Shown: positions 1 to 7,311, numbered from the stretch's first letter. The stretch is DNA of 17,666 nucleotides from B4-G1 sp964393895 (GCA_964393895.1 CAYMWP010000101.1:1-17666), one strand, 5' to 3'. Program-made: numbers and translations. Notes: generated by a model from the letters alone, not told the origin.

Positions 1-49
1 CCCGCGGTGCGGGCCGGCGCAAAGCGGAACGAATTTATGCATCGCTGCA

Positions 50-85
50 CTAAGGGTTTCAGGAAACCCCCTTAGCCTGTTTTTC
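50..85 (+). terminator. Candidate hairpin terminator, plus strand
   Basis: CTAAGGGTTTC (50-60) pairs with GAAACCCCCTTAG (63-75) with a two-base bulge, and a TTTTT run follows at 80-84. It would end a plus-strand transcript entering from outside the window. The bulge and the short gap before the T-run make it only a candidate. Confidence 0.35.
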
Positions 86-116
86 GCACTTTATGATAGC
101 AAATGTTTGTAGTAAG

Positions 117-220
117 CGCGGATGCAGACATCCGTCCGGAACGAAGTAGAGTGCCGTCGGGCGCCACTCCGCTACGCGCGGATACACGGTATCCGTCCGT
201 GGCTGACTACGAACCCCGTC
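117..220. repeat. Dispersed hairpin-bearing intergenic repeat, copy A
   Basis: Two similar hairpin units follow each other: CGGATG-CAGA-CATCCG (119-134) and CGGATAC-ACG-GTATCCG (179-195), each framed by GCGCGGAT and ATCCGTCCG. Between and after them, GAGTGC..GCGCCACTCC and GTGGC..ACTACGAAC match a second copy at 16412-16470. I see no gene in 1-253. The repeat lies 3' of the three-gene operon and could serve as a transcript end, but there is no T-run on the minus strand. Confidence 0.5.
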
Positions 221-253
221 CACACGAGAAATCTCAAAGTGCGAAATATAGGC

Positions 254-1477
254 TTAGGGTCTGAGCTTGCCGATCATCGGCATGGCCAGCAGCAGGCTCA
301 ACAGCCACAGGCCCACCCAGACGCCGACCTGGTCGGCCCAGGCGCGCCAGGGGGCCTGGGGCTCCAGACTGGCCCGCCACGCGGTCTCGAGGCCGCTGAG
401 GCTGACGTTCAGGGCGTCCTGCACACCGCTGGCGCAACTGGCGCCGTTGGCATAGGCCGACAGCAGGGCGCGTATCTTTTCCGCCCCGTATCGCTCGCGG
501 ATGAAACGCACCACGCTGCCACTCTGAGCATAGGCCAGGAACGTGGTGTGCGAATCGGGTGGGAAGGGTACGCACAGATACTCGAGCGCCAAAAGCTGCC
601 CCGCCGTGCGCGCTTCTTCGAGCGTTACGCTGTATTCCGGCGTCGGTAGCCGCTCGTTGGCCACGGCCAGCCCCTCGTCCAGCCACTCTGGGACGTATCT
701 GTATCCGGCCGGTGTCACGGACTGGTAGACCAGCAGGTGGGTGATTTCGTGGGGGATGTAGCGAGCCATACGCGAGGTATAGCCCTCCTCGTAAGGAACG
801 GCAACGACGACGACGCCCAGTTCCGGATGAGCCTGACCGACAACCCACTCGCGCCCCGTGAGCAGCATCGCCGCGTCCAGGTTGTGCTGCGCATCGTAGA
901 TGTAGATGACGATGGATTCCGGCAGCGGGGCGTTCAATTCCGCATTGATCTCTTCCAGGCTGGCTCGAGCGACGTCGAGCGCGGCCTGGCCAAAGACCGG
1001 ATCGCCGTGTCCTTCGACCCAGTTAACCGCGATCTTGTCGTCGCTTAACTGTTCCCAGCGGAAGCGGTTGTCCGTATACTCGCGCTGTCGAGGCTCGGTG
1101 GTCAACCGGTTGCCCGCGCTGTCCTCTATCTGCCACCAGAAGGTGACCATAGAAAACGGTGGTAGAGGAAAGAGCCGCACGTCGTGCTTGTAGCTGACGC
1201 TGACCTCGCGGCCTGGCTGCAAGTCCTCTATGCGCACAGACTTGGCCTGATCGTCTCCGGTCGCCCGAAAGAACAGGTAGACTTGGGTGATCTCGGCGTC
1301 GGAGGCGACCTGCAGCGTAAAGATGATTTGCTGGGCAAAGTTGTGCTCCGCCCGGTTCTCGATCACGGTGATGCCCTCGGCCGAGACGACGGGCGGGAGC
1401 AAGAGCAGGCCCAGCAGCAAAACGTAATGCGTGATGCGTAATGCTTGATGCGTGATACGTGGTGCGTGATGCGTCAT
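254..1477 (-). CDS. Secreted or membrane-anchored HExxH peptidase (peptidase MA-like)
   Basis: Putative zinc metallopeptidase of 407 aa acting outside the cytoplasm. A hydrophobic signal segment (about residues 18-33, VLLLG... to VSA) is followed by a beta-rich domain, then HEITH at 243-247 and EWLDEG at 264-269, whose glutamates could give the third zinc ligand of a gluzincin-type site. A C-terminal membrane span lies at about 383-401. This architecture fits the peptidase MA-like family; the substrate is unknown. It is the last gene of a tight operon: its ATG lies 3 nt after the HEAT gene's stop and GGTGAG just upstream can act as ribosome-binding site. The first about 19 residues (THHAPRI, THQALRI, THY...) are encoded by a 7-nt tandem repeat, so the signal peptide n-region is repeat-derived. 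The extracytoplasmic metallopeptidase call is firm; the exact family is less so. Confidence 0.85.
   Translation of the reverse strand: MTHHAPRITHQALRITHYVLLLGLLLLPPVVSAEGITVIENRAEHNFAQQIIFTLQVASDAEITQVYLFFRATGDDQAKSVRIEDLQPGREVSVSYKHDVRLFPLPPFSMVTFWWQIEDSAGNRLTTEPRQREYTDNRFRWEQLSDDKIAVNWVEGHGDPVFGQAALDVARASLEEINAELNAPLPESIVIYIYDAQHNLDAAMLLTGREWVVGQAHPELGVVVVAVPYEEGYTSRMARYIPHEITHLLVYQSVTPAGYRYVPEWLDEGLAVANERLPTPEYSVTLEEARTAGQLLALEYLCVPFPPDSHTTFLAYAQSGSVVRFIRERYGAEKIRALLSAYANGASCASGVQDALNVSLSGLETAWRASLEPQAPWRAWADQVGVWVGLWLLSLLLAMPMIGKLRP
1419..1474 (-). repeat. Period-7 tandem repeat inside the 5' end of a CDS
   Basis: Read on the minus strand there are eight 7-nt units directly after the ATG: ACGCATC, ACGCACC, ACGTATC, ACGCATC, AAGCATT, ACGCATC, ACGCATT, ACGTTTT. 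Three units make 21 nt, so the protein repeats every seven residues (THHAPRI, THQALRI). Gain or loss of one unit would shift the frame. Confidence 0.9.
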
Positions 1478-1480
1478 TTC

Positions 1481-2431
1481 TCACCAACCGGCTTCTCCGG
1501 TCACTTTGGCGATCAAATCCGACCAGTCGCCGTGCAGGAACAACAGTTCGTCCAGGGCAGCTTGAGCGGCCGACCGGATGGCCTCGTCTCTTGCGCCACA
1601 GTAGTGTTCCAGCACCTGGAGCGCCCTGTCACCCCCGATCTGCCCCAAGGCCCACATAGCTGCCTCCTGTATCTCGGGGTCGGCGTCGTCGGCCAATTCT
1701 TCCAACTCGGGCACTGCTTCACTCAGTTGTATCTCGCCGCAGGCGCGGGCGGCCTCGTAGCGCAGTTCGGGGCTGGGGCTGCATAGCTCCTGCTGCACCT
1801 GGCGCGCCCAGCGAGCATCGGCGCTGCGTCCCATAGCAAAGACGGCGCTGATCTGCATTCTTTCATCCGGCGAGCCATAAGCCTCACGGATCAAGCTCGC
1901 CACGGTCTCACTGCCGACGTAGGCCAGCGACTCTAGCGCCCGGCGCTGCACCTCTGGGCATTCGTCTGTATCCTGGCAGGCGGCGAGCAGCGTCTCGTAG
2001 GCCGTGGTGAATGGATCGGGGCGGATCTTGCCCAACTCGCCCAGTAGAACAAAGCGGCCCAACGACGTGGCCGCGGCCTCCCGCACAGCGGCGACCTCGT
2101 CCTCCCGCAACAGGGTCGCCAGGAGCGGGACCAGGCGCACGTCTTGGTCCTCCCACAAGCCCTCGATCGCTGTCGCCCGCACGTCTCCGTCCTCGTCTTC
2201 CAACCCCAGGCGGAAGAGCGCGCCAAAGTCAACCTCGAAATCCGCCTCGGCCAATTCCATCAATCTAGCGACCAGCCGCCGCCGCAACTCGACGGGCCAG
2301 TTCGGCCACACCCCACGCACGCGCGCCACCGCCTCCACATCCAGAGCGGAGAGGCGATACAGCGATGCCTGGGGCGGCAGTTCGGCGCTCCCTCGTAATT
2401 GTTCGAGCAAGGTGTCTAATGCCTGTTCCAT
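1481..2431 (-). CDS. HEAT-repeat protein
   Basis: A 316-aa soluble protein made mostly of alpha-helical repeats. About seven HEAT or PBS-lyase-like units can be followed from residue 67 to 298, for example around ALFRLGLEDEDGDVRATAIEGL, SLAYVGSETVASLIREA, AARACGEIQLSEAVPELEEL and AAMWALGQIGGDRALQVLE. I see no signal peptide, membrane span or catalytic motif, so a scaffold or binding role is the most that can be said. It sits between two metalloprotease genes: its ATG begins 1 nt after the rseP stop (TGATATG), which implies translational coupling, and its stop is 3 nt from the peptidase ATG. It is acidic and probably cytoplasmic. PBS-lyase HEAT proteins that act as lyases are usually near phycobilin genes; there is none here, so that function is not assigned. 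Confidence 0.85.
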   Translation of the reverse strand: MEQALDTLLEQLRGSAELPPQASLYRLSALDVEAVARVRGVWPNWPVELRRRLVARLMELAEADFEVDFGALFRLGLEDEDGDVRATAIEGLWEDQDVRLVPLLATLLREDEVAAVREAAATSLGRFVLLGELGKIRPDPFTTAYETLLAACQDTDECPEVQRRALESLAYVGSETVASLIREAYGSPDERMQISAVFAMGRSADARWARQVQQELCSPSPELRYEAARACGEIQLSEAVPELEELADDADPEIQEAAMWALGQIGGDRALQVLEHYCGARDEAIRSAAQAALDELLFLHGDWSDLIAKVTGEAGW

Positions 2432-2432
2432 A

Positions 2433-3758
2433 TCACTTTAGCCACGACCAGGGAATGACCGGGTTGACCAGGTCTTGCAACATCACAAAGGCTATCAAAC
2501 TGACCAGGATCACCATGCCGACGAAATGAACCACGGCCTCGCGCTCCGGCGGGATGCGGCGACCGCGCAAAGCCTCGAGGAACACGAACAGGATGCGTCC
2601 GCCATCCAGGGCGGGAAGAGGGAGCAAGTTGGTCAGGCCCAGGGCCAGGCTGATGAGTGAGGCCGTCTGCAACACCGGGAAGGCCAGTCCCCACTCGATG
2701 CTCTGCTGCAAGCTGATGGTCAACACCTCGCTAATGCCTACCACGCTGGCCGGACGCGCCTCCTGGGGGGATATGTCGCCGCGGACGAGTTGGGACGGAA
2801 CTTGCACGGTCATCACTACGGCGGTGACAATGTCCTGGAAGCCGGCGTTCAGCGCCTCGGGCAGGGAATAGCTCCGCAGTTTGCTCCGGTCAGGCCAGGG
2901 AGACATCCAGATGCCGAGGTATCCGTGACCTTCGGAGTCGCGGCCCGGCGTCGCCTCCAGGGCCAACGCTTCCTCCCCGCGCAGGACGCTCAACTCGATG
3001 GCCCGTCCGGGCGCCGCGCGGATGATGCGGCGCAAGTGCACCAGCCCTTCTTCGATAGATTCTCCACCTGCGGCCAGGACTATGTCGTTGGGTTGCAACC
3101 CGGCCTCCGCTGCGGCGCTTCCCGGCTCCACGTCGCTGATCTTGACCACCCACGCCTCTGGCGAGCCGGAGGCATAGGCGCCGACGATCAGCATGACGGC
3201 GACGACGATGTTGAGCACCGCGCCCGCCGCCAACACTGCCACGCGCCAGCGTTTGGGTTGAGCCGCCAGACTGCGCGGGTCGGAGGGGGCTTCCTCGCCC
3301 GTCATCCTCACGAACGCGCCCAGCGGAAGCCAGTTGAGGCTGTATATAGTGCCTGGCTCCAACTCGGTCACCTCGCCGCGCATGAGCACCTCCTCACCGA
3401 CCAGCTCCCGCCTGAGCCTTAGGTCGTCCTCGAGGGGGTCGAGCACCTTCAGGCTGCTCAGGACGTAGTCGCCGTCCTCCTGTCTCCGAGTGATCCCTTC
3501 TACCCAGGCCCCTCTCTCCAACCCGGAAGGGCGGCGCCAACTTGCCGGCATGATCACGCGCGCGCTGCCAATTCTGAGGTGTCCCTTGCCGTACCACAGT
3601 TTCCACGCGCGGGGTGGGAAGCCAAAGCCGAACTCTTCGACCCGCACTCCCGCCAACTTGGCAAAGATATAGTGACCCAGTTCGTGAATCAGGATAAGAG
3701 GCCCCAGCACGACGATCAGCGTGCCGGCCAGCCAGAGCAGTATGCTAATCCAATCCAT
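2433..3758 (-). CDS. rseP: M50 site-2 (RIP) zinc metalloprotease, RseP-like
   Basis: Intramembrane protease that cleaves membrane-embedded substrates such as anti-sigma factors. The 441-aa protein has the zinc motif HELGH (25-29) in its first membrane span, a membrane span at about 172-195, a single PDZ domain (about 202-275, with EPGSAAAEAGLQPNDIVLAAGG), the LDGGR motif (384-388) that gives the third zinc ligand, and a last span at 408-428. Between GFGFPPR (about 44-50) and YSLNWLPLGAFVRM (about 139-152) there is an insertion of roughly 70-80 residues not found in E. coli or B. subtilis homologues, rich in charged residues. The ATG at 3756-3758 has AGGAG 5 nt upstream. It is first in an operon with the HEAT and HExxH genes and has its own promoter at 3849-3877. 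The substrate is unknown; no sigma/anti-sigma pair is in the window. Confidence 0.95.
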   Translation of the reverse strand: MDWISILLWLAGTLIVVLGPLILIHELGHYIFAKLAGVRVEEFGFGFPPRAWKLWYGKGHLRIGSARVIMPASWRRPSGLERGAWVEGITRRQEDGDYVLSSLKVLDPLEDDLRLRRELVGEEVLMRGEVTELEPGTIYSLNWLPLGAFVRMTGEEAPSDPRSLAAQPKRWRVAVLAAGAVLNIVVAVMLIVGAYASGSPEAWVVKISDVEPGSAAAEAGLQPNDIVLAAGGESIEEGLVHLRRIIRAAPGRAIELSVLRGEEALALEATPGRDSEGHGYLGIWMSPWPDRSKLRSYSLPEALNAGFQDIVTAVVMTVQVPSQLVRGDISPQEARPASVVGISEVLTISLQQSIEWGLAFPVLQTASLISLALGLTNLLPLPALDGGRILFVFLEALRGRRIPPEREAVVHFVGMVILVSLIAFVMLQDLVNPVIPWSWLK

Positions 3759-3774
3759 TGTCTCCTCTCATTCA

Positions 3775-3801
3775 GAAGCGGGCGTCCGCAACGCCCGCTT
3801 C
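3775..3801 (-). other. Perfect hairpin in the rseP leader
   Basis: GAAGCGGGCG and CGCCCGCTTC form a 10-bp perfect stem with a 7-nt loop, ending about 16 nt before the rseP ATG and just before its ribosome-binding site. There is no T-run on the minus strand, so it is a leader hairpin, a REP-like palindrome or a processing site rather than a standard terminator. A second hairpin, GGCAAG-TCT-CTTGCC (3828-3842), falls at the predicted transcript start. Confidence 0.6.
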
Positions 3802-3848
3802 GCTTTCCTCTAAGCTTGTATCTAGCAGGCAAGTCTCTTGCCGGCCAT

Positions 3849-3877
3849 ATTATACCCTCAGCGGGCTAATCTCGCAA
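3849..3877 (-). promoter_or_regulatory. Sigma70-type promoter of the rseP operon
   Basis: On the minus strand a -35 box TTGCGA (3872-3877) is separated by 17 nt from a perfect -10 box TATAAT (3849-3854). This predicts a transcript start near 3842 and a leader of about 85 nt before the rseP ATG at 3758. Confidence 0.75.
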
Positions 3878-3947
3878 CATTTCTCACTCCAAATCTCTTC
3901 TCCTGCTTCCGGCAACGATGCACGCCGAAACCCGCTTTCAAACTTTT

Positions 3948-3961
3948 GTTTCTCGAGAAAC
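3948..3961. other. parS-like 14-bp palindrome
   Basis: GTTTCTCGAGAAAC is a perfect palindrome. The parS consensus TGTTTCACGTGAAACA has the same GTTTC...GAAAC arms with an ACGT core; here the core is TCGA. It lies in the gene-free stretch between the rseP promoter and the endonuclease stop. No parA or parB gene is in the window, so function is unproven. Confidence 0.3.
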
Positions 3962-4023
3962 GCTCAGGATACACGTCTTGATCTCGGTTTTGACCTCGCA
4001 GGCTCGGCCCGAAGTTGGTAGTG

Positions 4024-5748
4024 TCAGAGGTTACGCACGATATTGGCGACAAGTTGATGCACCTCTGCGAGCCAGGCAACAGGATCGTCTGCTGCCAGGC
4101 AAGATTGCCTTCCCGCTGTCAGGAAATCGTACAGTCCGTCGGGGTCAAAGTCAGTTGACCAGGCAGACAACAAGGTCTGGAACTGCTCCAACTTTAAGGG
4201 CACGACGATGATGCCTTTCCGCCTCGCATTGTACTGATACCAATCTACAGCACTTTCGCTAAGCGTTGGCGCAACGAACAATCCAAAGGTTTCTATCCCC
4301 ACTCTCTCCTGAAATCGTTCGACGTGCCTCGTAACGGGCTCGCTCTCCGTAAAATACTGTCTGTCTCCCCCTGAGAGCGTTACTTCAACCGCTACTGCGT
4401 ACTTGCCGCAGTAGATTATTTCGATGTCGGGTTGCCTTCCACCCGCGTGGGAGATAGGTAGCCATTCAAGGTCAAGCGAGAAATTTGGTTGAAGCTGACA
4501 ATAACGGTTCAAGTACAAGAAGGCGCGCCAAGTATTCCACTCCATGAAAAGCGGCGGGTGTGAGACGCGGCGGTGTAGAATGTCGTCGTAGGATTGGAAA
4601 ATCTCGTCTAATGTCCAATCCAAGCGCAGCCTCTGTAGCGTTAATGCGGTCACTTGCTCCTGTGCCCAACGGCATTGCTCATTGAGCGATACGGCAGGCA
4701 TAACTGGCATTGGTATTTCCAAGGAACCGGATAGCTCCTCGAGATGACTCTGGAGCGTTGTCAGTCGGATGGCTAATTCACTAGGACGCTCCCACGGGAA
4801 TTGCGGAATTGTTGAATCACCCAGATATTTGTAGAAAACATCAGGGTCGTCATAGTTGGGTTGCAGAGGCACGTCCAGTTCGTCTAGAATCCTCCGTGCA
4901 TCCGTTACATTAGAAGCCACCAATTTACTACCTCGCTGAGTGAACAAGCCTGTATAGCGAAAATAGCGCATCGCTGCATCTGCGTAATCTCGGAGATTGC
5001 GCCGCTTTGTGTCCAGGAAATGCTCCAACTCTCTGCCTTGTTCAGCTAAGGTTTCTCGTATACCGATTCTTCCTTCTTCAATATCATCTGCGTAAACTCT
5101 GCGCAACTCGTTCAGATAGGTTTGGGTAACGAATTCCTTGCGCGGGCGCGCTCCTGAGATTGTGGAGAGGGCTTGGCGAAACCTGCTAATCTTTGGAATG
5201 GCTTGGGTGAAGGCAGATGGACTCGGGCATGGTAGCAAGAAGATGGCAATCTCGTCTTTTGTCACTCCATCTAGTTCCAATGCTACCCGCAGGGTTTCTC
5301 GAAACGGATGAACTCCAGCTGCTAAATGCACTTCATATCGCCAGCGCGTTCGTGGGTTGCCGCCGTGTTGCCAAGAGGGAAATTGCCATTTGAGCAACTG
5401 GCGGAGAAACAAGTCGTTCACGTGTTCGTTGCGAACGAGTTGCCAGCCCGCCGGTGTGACGTGAATAATCCTTGCTTCATCCACATAGACAAAGCCAAGC
5501 ATCTGTGGTGCTCGCAATCGGTCGCGTGCGGCCAGAGTTGGGTAACGCTCCGAGATGTTCCCCCCAAAGAAATCGCTCTCGGCAAGTAGTTCTGCGAATT
5601 CTAGTTGGTGGACCAGTTGGTCACGTTTGTTCTTTTTCCGCCAACACTTTCCATCGAAGCGTGACAACAGTTCGAGCTCTTGACGCACCTTGGCAGGATT
5701 GCGGGGTGACGTAGTTACGAACCATGTTCTCGTAAGTGCACCTGGCAT
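4024..5748 (-). CDS. AlwI-family type IIS restriction endonuclease
   Basis: Predicted 574-aa restriction enzyme. The N-terminal motif WFVTTSPRNP (9-18), then ARDRLRAPQMLGFVYVDE (about 74-91) and FLRQLLKWQFPS (about 114-125), match the AlwI/PleI/MlyI-type family as I remember it. These enzymes recognise asymmetric 5-bp sites such as GGATC or GAGTC and cut a few bases outside. The catalytic core is PD..(E/D)xK-like: PD at 440-441 in RQPDIEIIY, then AVAVEVTLSGG with E455, V456, T457, and the conserved EPVTRH after it. The variant third residue (T in place of K) is normal in this family. The ATG at 5746-5748 has AGGAGA well placed upstream. The methyltransferase lies 358 nt upstream on the same strand. 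The gene is visibly more A/T-rich than its neighbours, which suggests transfer. Length and motifs look intact. Confidence 0.88.
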   Translation of the reverse strand: MPGALTRTWFVTTSPRNPAKVRQELELLSRFDGKCWRKKNKRDQLVHQLEFAELLAESDFFGGNISERYPTLAARDRLRAPQMLGFVYVDEARIIHVTPAGWQLVRNEHVNDLFLRQLLKWQFPSWQHGGNPRTRWRYEVHLAAGVHPFRETLRVALELDGVTKDEIAIFLLPCPSPSAFTQAIPKISRFRQALSTISGARPRKEFVTQTYLNELRRVYADDIEEGRIGIRETLAEQGRELEHFLDTKRRNLRDYADAAMRYFRYTGLFTQRGSKLVASNVTDARRILDELDVPLQPNYDDPDVFYKYLGDSTIPQFPWERPSELAIRLTTLQSHLEELSGSLEIPMPVMPAVSLNEQCRWAQEQVTALTLQRLRLDWTLDEIFQSYDDILHRRVSHPPLFMEWNTWRAFLYLNRYCQLQPNFSLDLEWLPISHAGGRQPDIEIIYCGKYAVAVEVTLSGGDRQYFTESEPVTRHVERFQERVGIETFGLFVAPTLSESAVDWYQYNARRKGIIVVPLKLEQFQTLLSAWSTDFDPDGLYDFLTAGRQSCLAADDPVAWLAEVHQLVANIVRNL

Positions 5749-5750
5749 TT

Positions 5751-5759
5751 ATGTCTCCT
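5751..5759. repeat. Direct repeat around the endonuclease RBS (first copy)
   Basis: ATGTCTCCT here is repeated exactly at 6092-6100, just after the methyltransferase stop. On the minus strand it reads AGGAGACAT, the endonuclease ribosome-binding site. The pair may be a 9-bp target duplication around inserted DNA at 5760-6091, although the ends of that interval do not form inverted repeats. Confidence 0.4.
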
Positions 5760-5831
5760 ACCTAGAAAATAAACTTACATTGACCATTTTCGTCCTTGGT
5801 GGTGTGACAAGGAACATGTTTACTCCTCGGT

Positions 5832-6087
5832 AATTCCCGTTTTGAAGCCGCACCGCCGTAAAACAGGCGGTGCTGGCTAGTTTTTTCCTAGCATTGGCTC
5901 TTTCAGGCCGATGCACCTAAGCTAGCAGCTCGTCGGAGAGAACTTATTTTGCCGAAAAATACCCCACTCAAACGCAGTTTTTGGGCTGAATTGGGGCTTC
6001 ACGCCCCACTTTTGCCTCGAAAACACGCAAGTTTAGGGACGACGCTTTTCACTCCGACAGCCTGCTAGAATTGCCAAAACGGGAATT
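5832..6087. mobile_element. Inverted-repeat-bounded element between the R and M genes
   Basis: AATTCCCGTTTTG (5832-5844) and CAAAACGGGAATT (6075-6087) are perfect 13-bp inverted repeats framing 256 bp with no gene. Inside the left end is a perfect hairpin, GCACCGCC and GGCGGTGC with an 8-nt loop (5850-5873), followed by GCTAG-TTTTTTC-CTAGC (5877-5893). I find no target duplication directly at the ends. The right end is only 20 nt after the methyltransferase stop. Best reading: a MITE or IS remnant into which a second element (5922-6068) has inserted; a structured RNA is an alternative. Confidence 0.55.
5922..6068. mobile_element. Nested MITE-like element
   Basis: CTAGCAGCTCGTCGGAG (5922-5938) and CTCCGACAGCCTGCTAG (6052-6068) are inverted repeats matching at 15 of 17 positions. 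Both start with CTAG outermost, so CTAG could be a 4-bp YTAR-type target duplication as made by some IS5/IS701-type elements, leaving 13-bp termini. The interior has TGGGGC-TTCAC-GCCCCA (5992-6008). There is no ORF. It lies inside the 5832-6087 inverted repeats, implying successive insertions. Confidence 0.5.
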
Positions 6088-6106
6088 GCTGATGTCTCCT
6101 CCTCAC

Positions 6107-7138
6107 TCAAGCTTGTGGCTTTCTGAATACCAGAATGTTATGATGTACGATGTTAGGAACATACGCGTATGGGTAGCCATAGGGTCTGACAGGAGCACCT
6201 GTTTGATACCAGATTTTGATCCCTTTGAATTGAAACCCGAGTCTGCGAAATCGCTCTGCGATGTGAAAAGACGCAGGAATGAACTCGCCATTTTGATATG
6301 AATCCCTAATCATCACAATAGCGTATTGTTCTGGTTTGAGTAACCGAAAGAACCATTGCCCAATCTGCTCCATACGGTCATAGAATTCCTCAAATGTCGC
6401 CGAGTTGCGGAAATCCCGAGGGGACGACGAAAAGGACTCGAACGGACTCTTGCGATTGCTCCAACCATATTTCCCATCTACCAGTGTCTTCTTCAATGCA
6501 GGACTGTATGGCGGGTCGGTTATTATAGCATCAAATTTTCGTTCTTTTTGAACCAAGCGTGGCAGAACCTCGAGGCTATCGCCACAGATAACCTCTTGAG
6601 ATTCAATTCCCTCCTGACGGCAAACTTCGAGGTAGATGTCCAACCATTCCTGCTCCAGTTCAACCCCGACAGCCTTGCGCTCACATAAACTTGCCCCAAG
6701 CAATGTCCCGCCCACGCCAGCAAAGGGATCAAGCACCGTTTGTCCGTGTTTGGTGAAAAACTCTATTATCTCTCTCATAAGCGCAGGAGGCTTATTGGCA
6801 TAGTGTTTCCTGCGCAACTTGTGCCCGCACTCGGACGGATAGGATGTTCGCAGAACTGTCTTGGTGAAGAATAGCCATTCATTGCCTGCCAGGTCATTGA
6901 GTTTATTCTTGGGATGGTATTTGCCTTTCTTGGCTTGTCCCCTCGTATCCTGTGGGCGTTGAGCGTTTCCTTCTTCGGCGCTGAGGAGCAACGACAGCTG
7001 TTCTGCTTGCTCTGTTGCGACCAAATATCCAGCAGCCGATTCCACTAGTTTTCTTTTTGCATCTGCTGGCAGCGAGTAGAGTATCTCAGCCAATTGCTCT
7101 AACTGTTCTTCGTCCTGTTGCTTTACCATAATCTCCAA
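6107..7138 (-). CDS. DNA methyltransferase (N6-adenine or N4-cytosine), partner of the AlwI-type enzyme
   Basis: SAM-dependent modification enzyme, 343 aa from a TTG start, or 340 aa from ATG at 7127-7129. An acidic N-terminal helical part (about 1-65) precedes NDLAGNEWLFFTKTV (81-95), typical of one group of restriction-modification methylases. SAM motif I, DPFAGVGG, is at 137-144, GVELE at 158-162, and the catalytic DPPYS at 208-212. Motif I before DPPY gives an alpha- or gamma-type order; DPPY favours N6-adenine. The TTG start has AAAGG about 9 nt upstream; the ATG has only GGAG 3 nt away. The AAAGG straddles the end of the MITE at 7149-7311, so this gene's promoter and ribosome-binding site are at least partly supplied by that element. 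It precedes the endonuclease on the same strand. The recognition sequence cannot be read from the sequence. Confidence 0.88.
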   Translation of the reverse strand: MEIMVKQQDEEQLEQLAEILYSLPADAKRKLVESAAGYLVATEQAEQLSLLLSAEEGNAQRPQDTRGQAKKGKYHPKNKLNDLAGNEWLFFTKTVLRTSYPSECGHKLRRKHYANKPPALMREIIEFFTKHGQTVLDPFAGVGGTLLGASLCERKAVGVELEQEWLDIYLEVCRQEGIESQEVICGDSLEVLPRLVQKERKFDAIITDPPYSPALKKTLVDGKYGWSNRKSPFESFSSSPRDFRNSATFEEFYDRMEQIGQWFFRLLKPEQYAIVMIRDSYQNGEFIPASFHIAERFRRLGFQFKGIKIWYQTGAPVRPYGYPYAYVPNIVHHNILVFRKPQA

Positions 7139-7148
7139 TCTTTTCTAC

Positions 7149-7311
7149 CTTTACTTTCCGCTAAAATTGTGGATACTCCCATATGTGGCTCAAAAGGCAC
7201 AAAATCGGCTGTTTTTGCCACATATAGCGCCACCATATATGGGTGAAACTAGCGTTTTTTACCATAAACGGCCACATATGGCGGTAGGTTCCAAGTTAGC
7301 GGAAACTAAAG
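7149..7311. mobile_element. 163-bp MITE just upstream of the methyltransferase
   Basis: Terminal inverted repeats CTTTACTTTCCGCTAA (7149-7164) and TTAGCGGAAACTAAAG (7296-7311) match at 15 of 16 positions and are flanked by the direct repeat TCTAC (7144-7148 and 7312-7316), a 5-bp target duplication. The interior carries repeated NdeI-like palindromes: CCATATGTGGC (7179-7189), GCCACATATAG (7217-7227), CCATATATGG (7233-7242) and GCCACATATGGC (7271-7282); the first and last are perfect inverted copies over 11 bp. No transposase is encoded. The IS family is not recognised. The element ends 11 nt before the methyltransferase TTG. Confidence 0.8.

Noticed and set aside
1419..1474. Heptamer array as a CRISPR or regulatory operator array
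   Set aside because: Seven-nt units without spacers; it is translated and better described as a microsatellite-like tract.
3858..4079. 73-aa minus-strand ORF across the endonuclease 3' end
   Set aside because: Overlaps the endonuclease, has no family resemblance and contains the palindrome; a chance ORF.
6071..6301. 76-aa plus-strand ORF over the methyltransferase 3' end
   Set aside because: Antisense shadow of the methyltransferase, with no motif.
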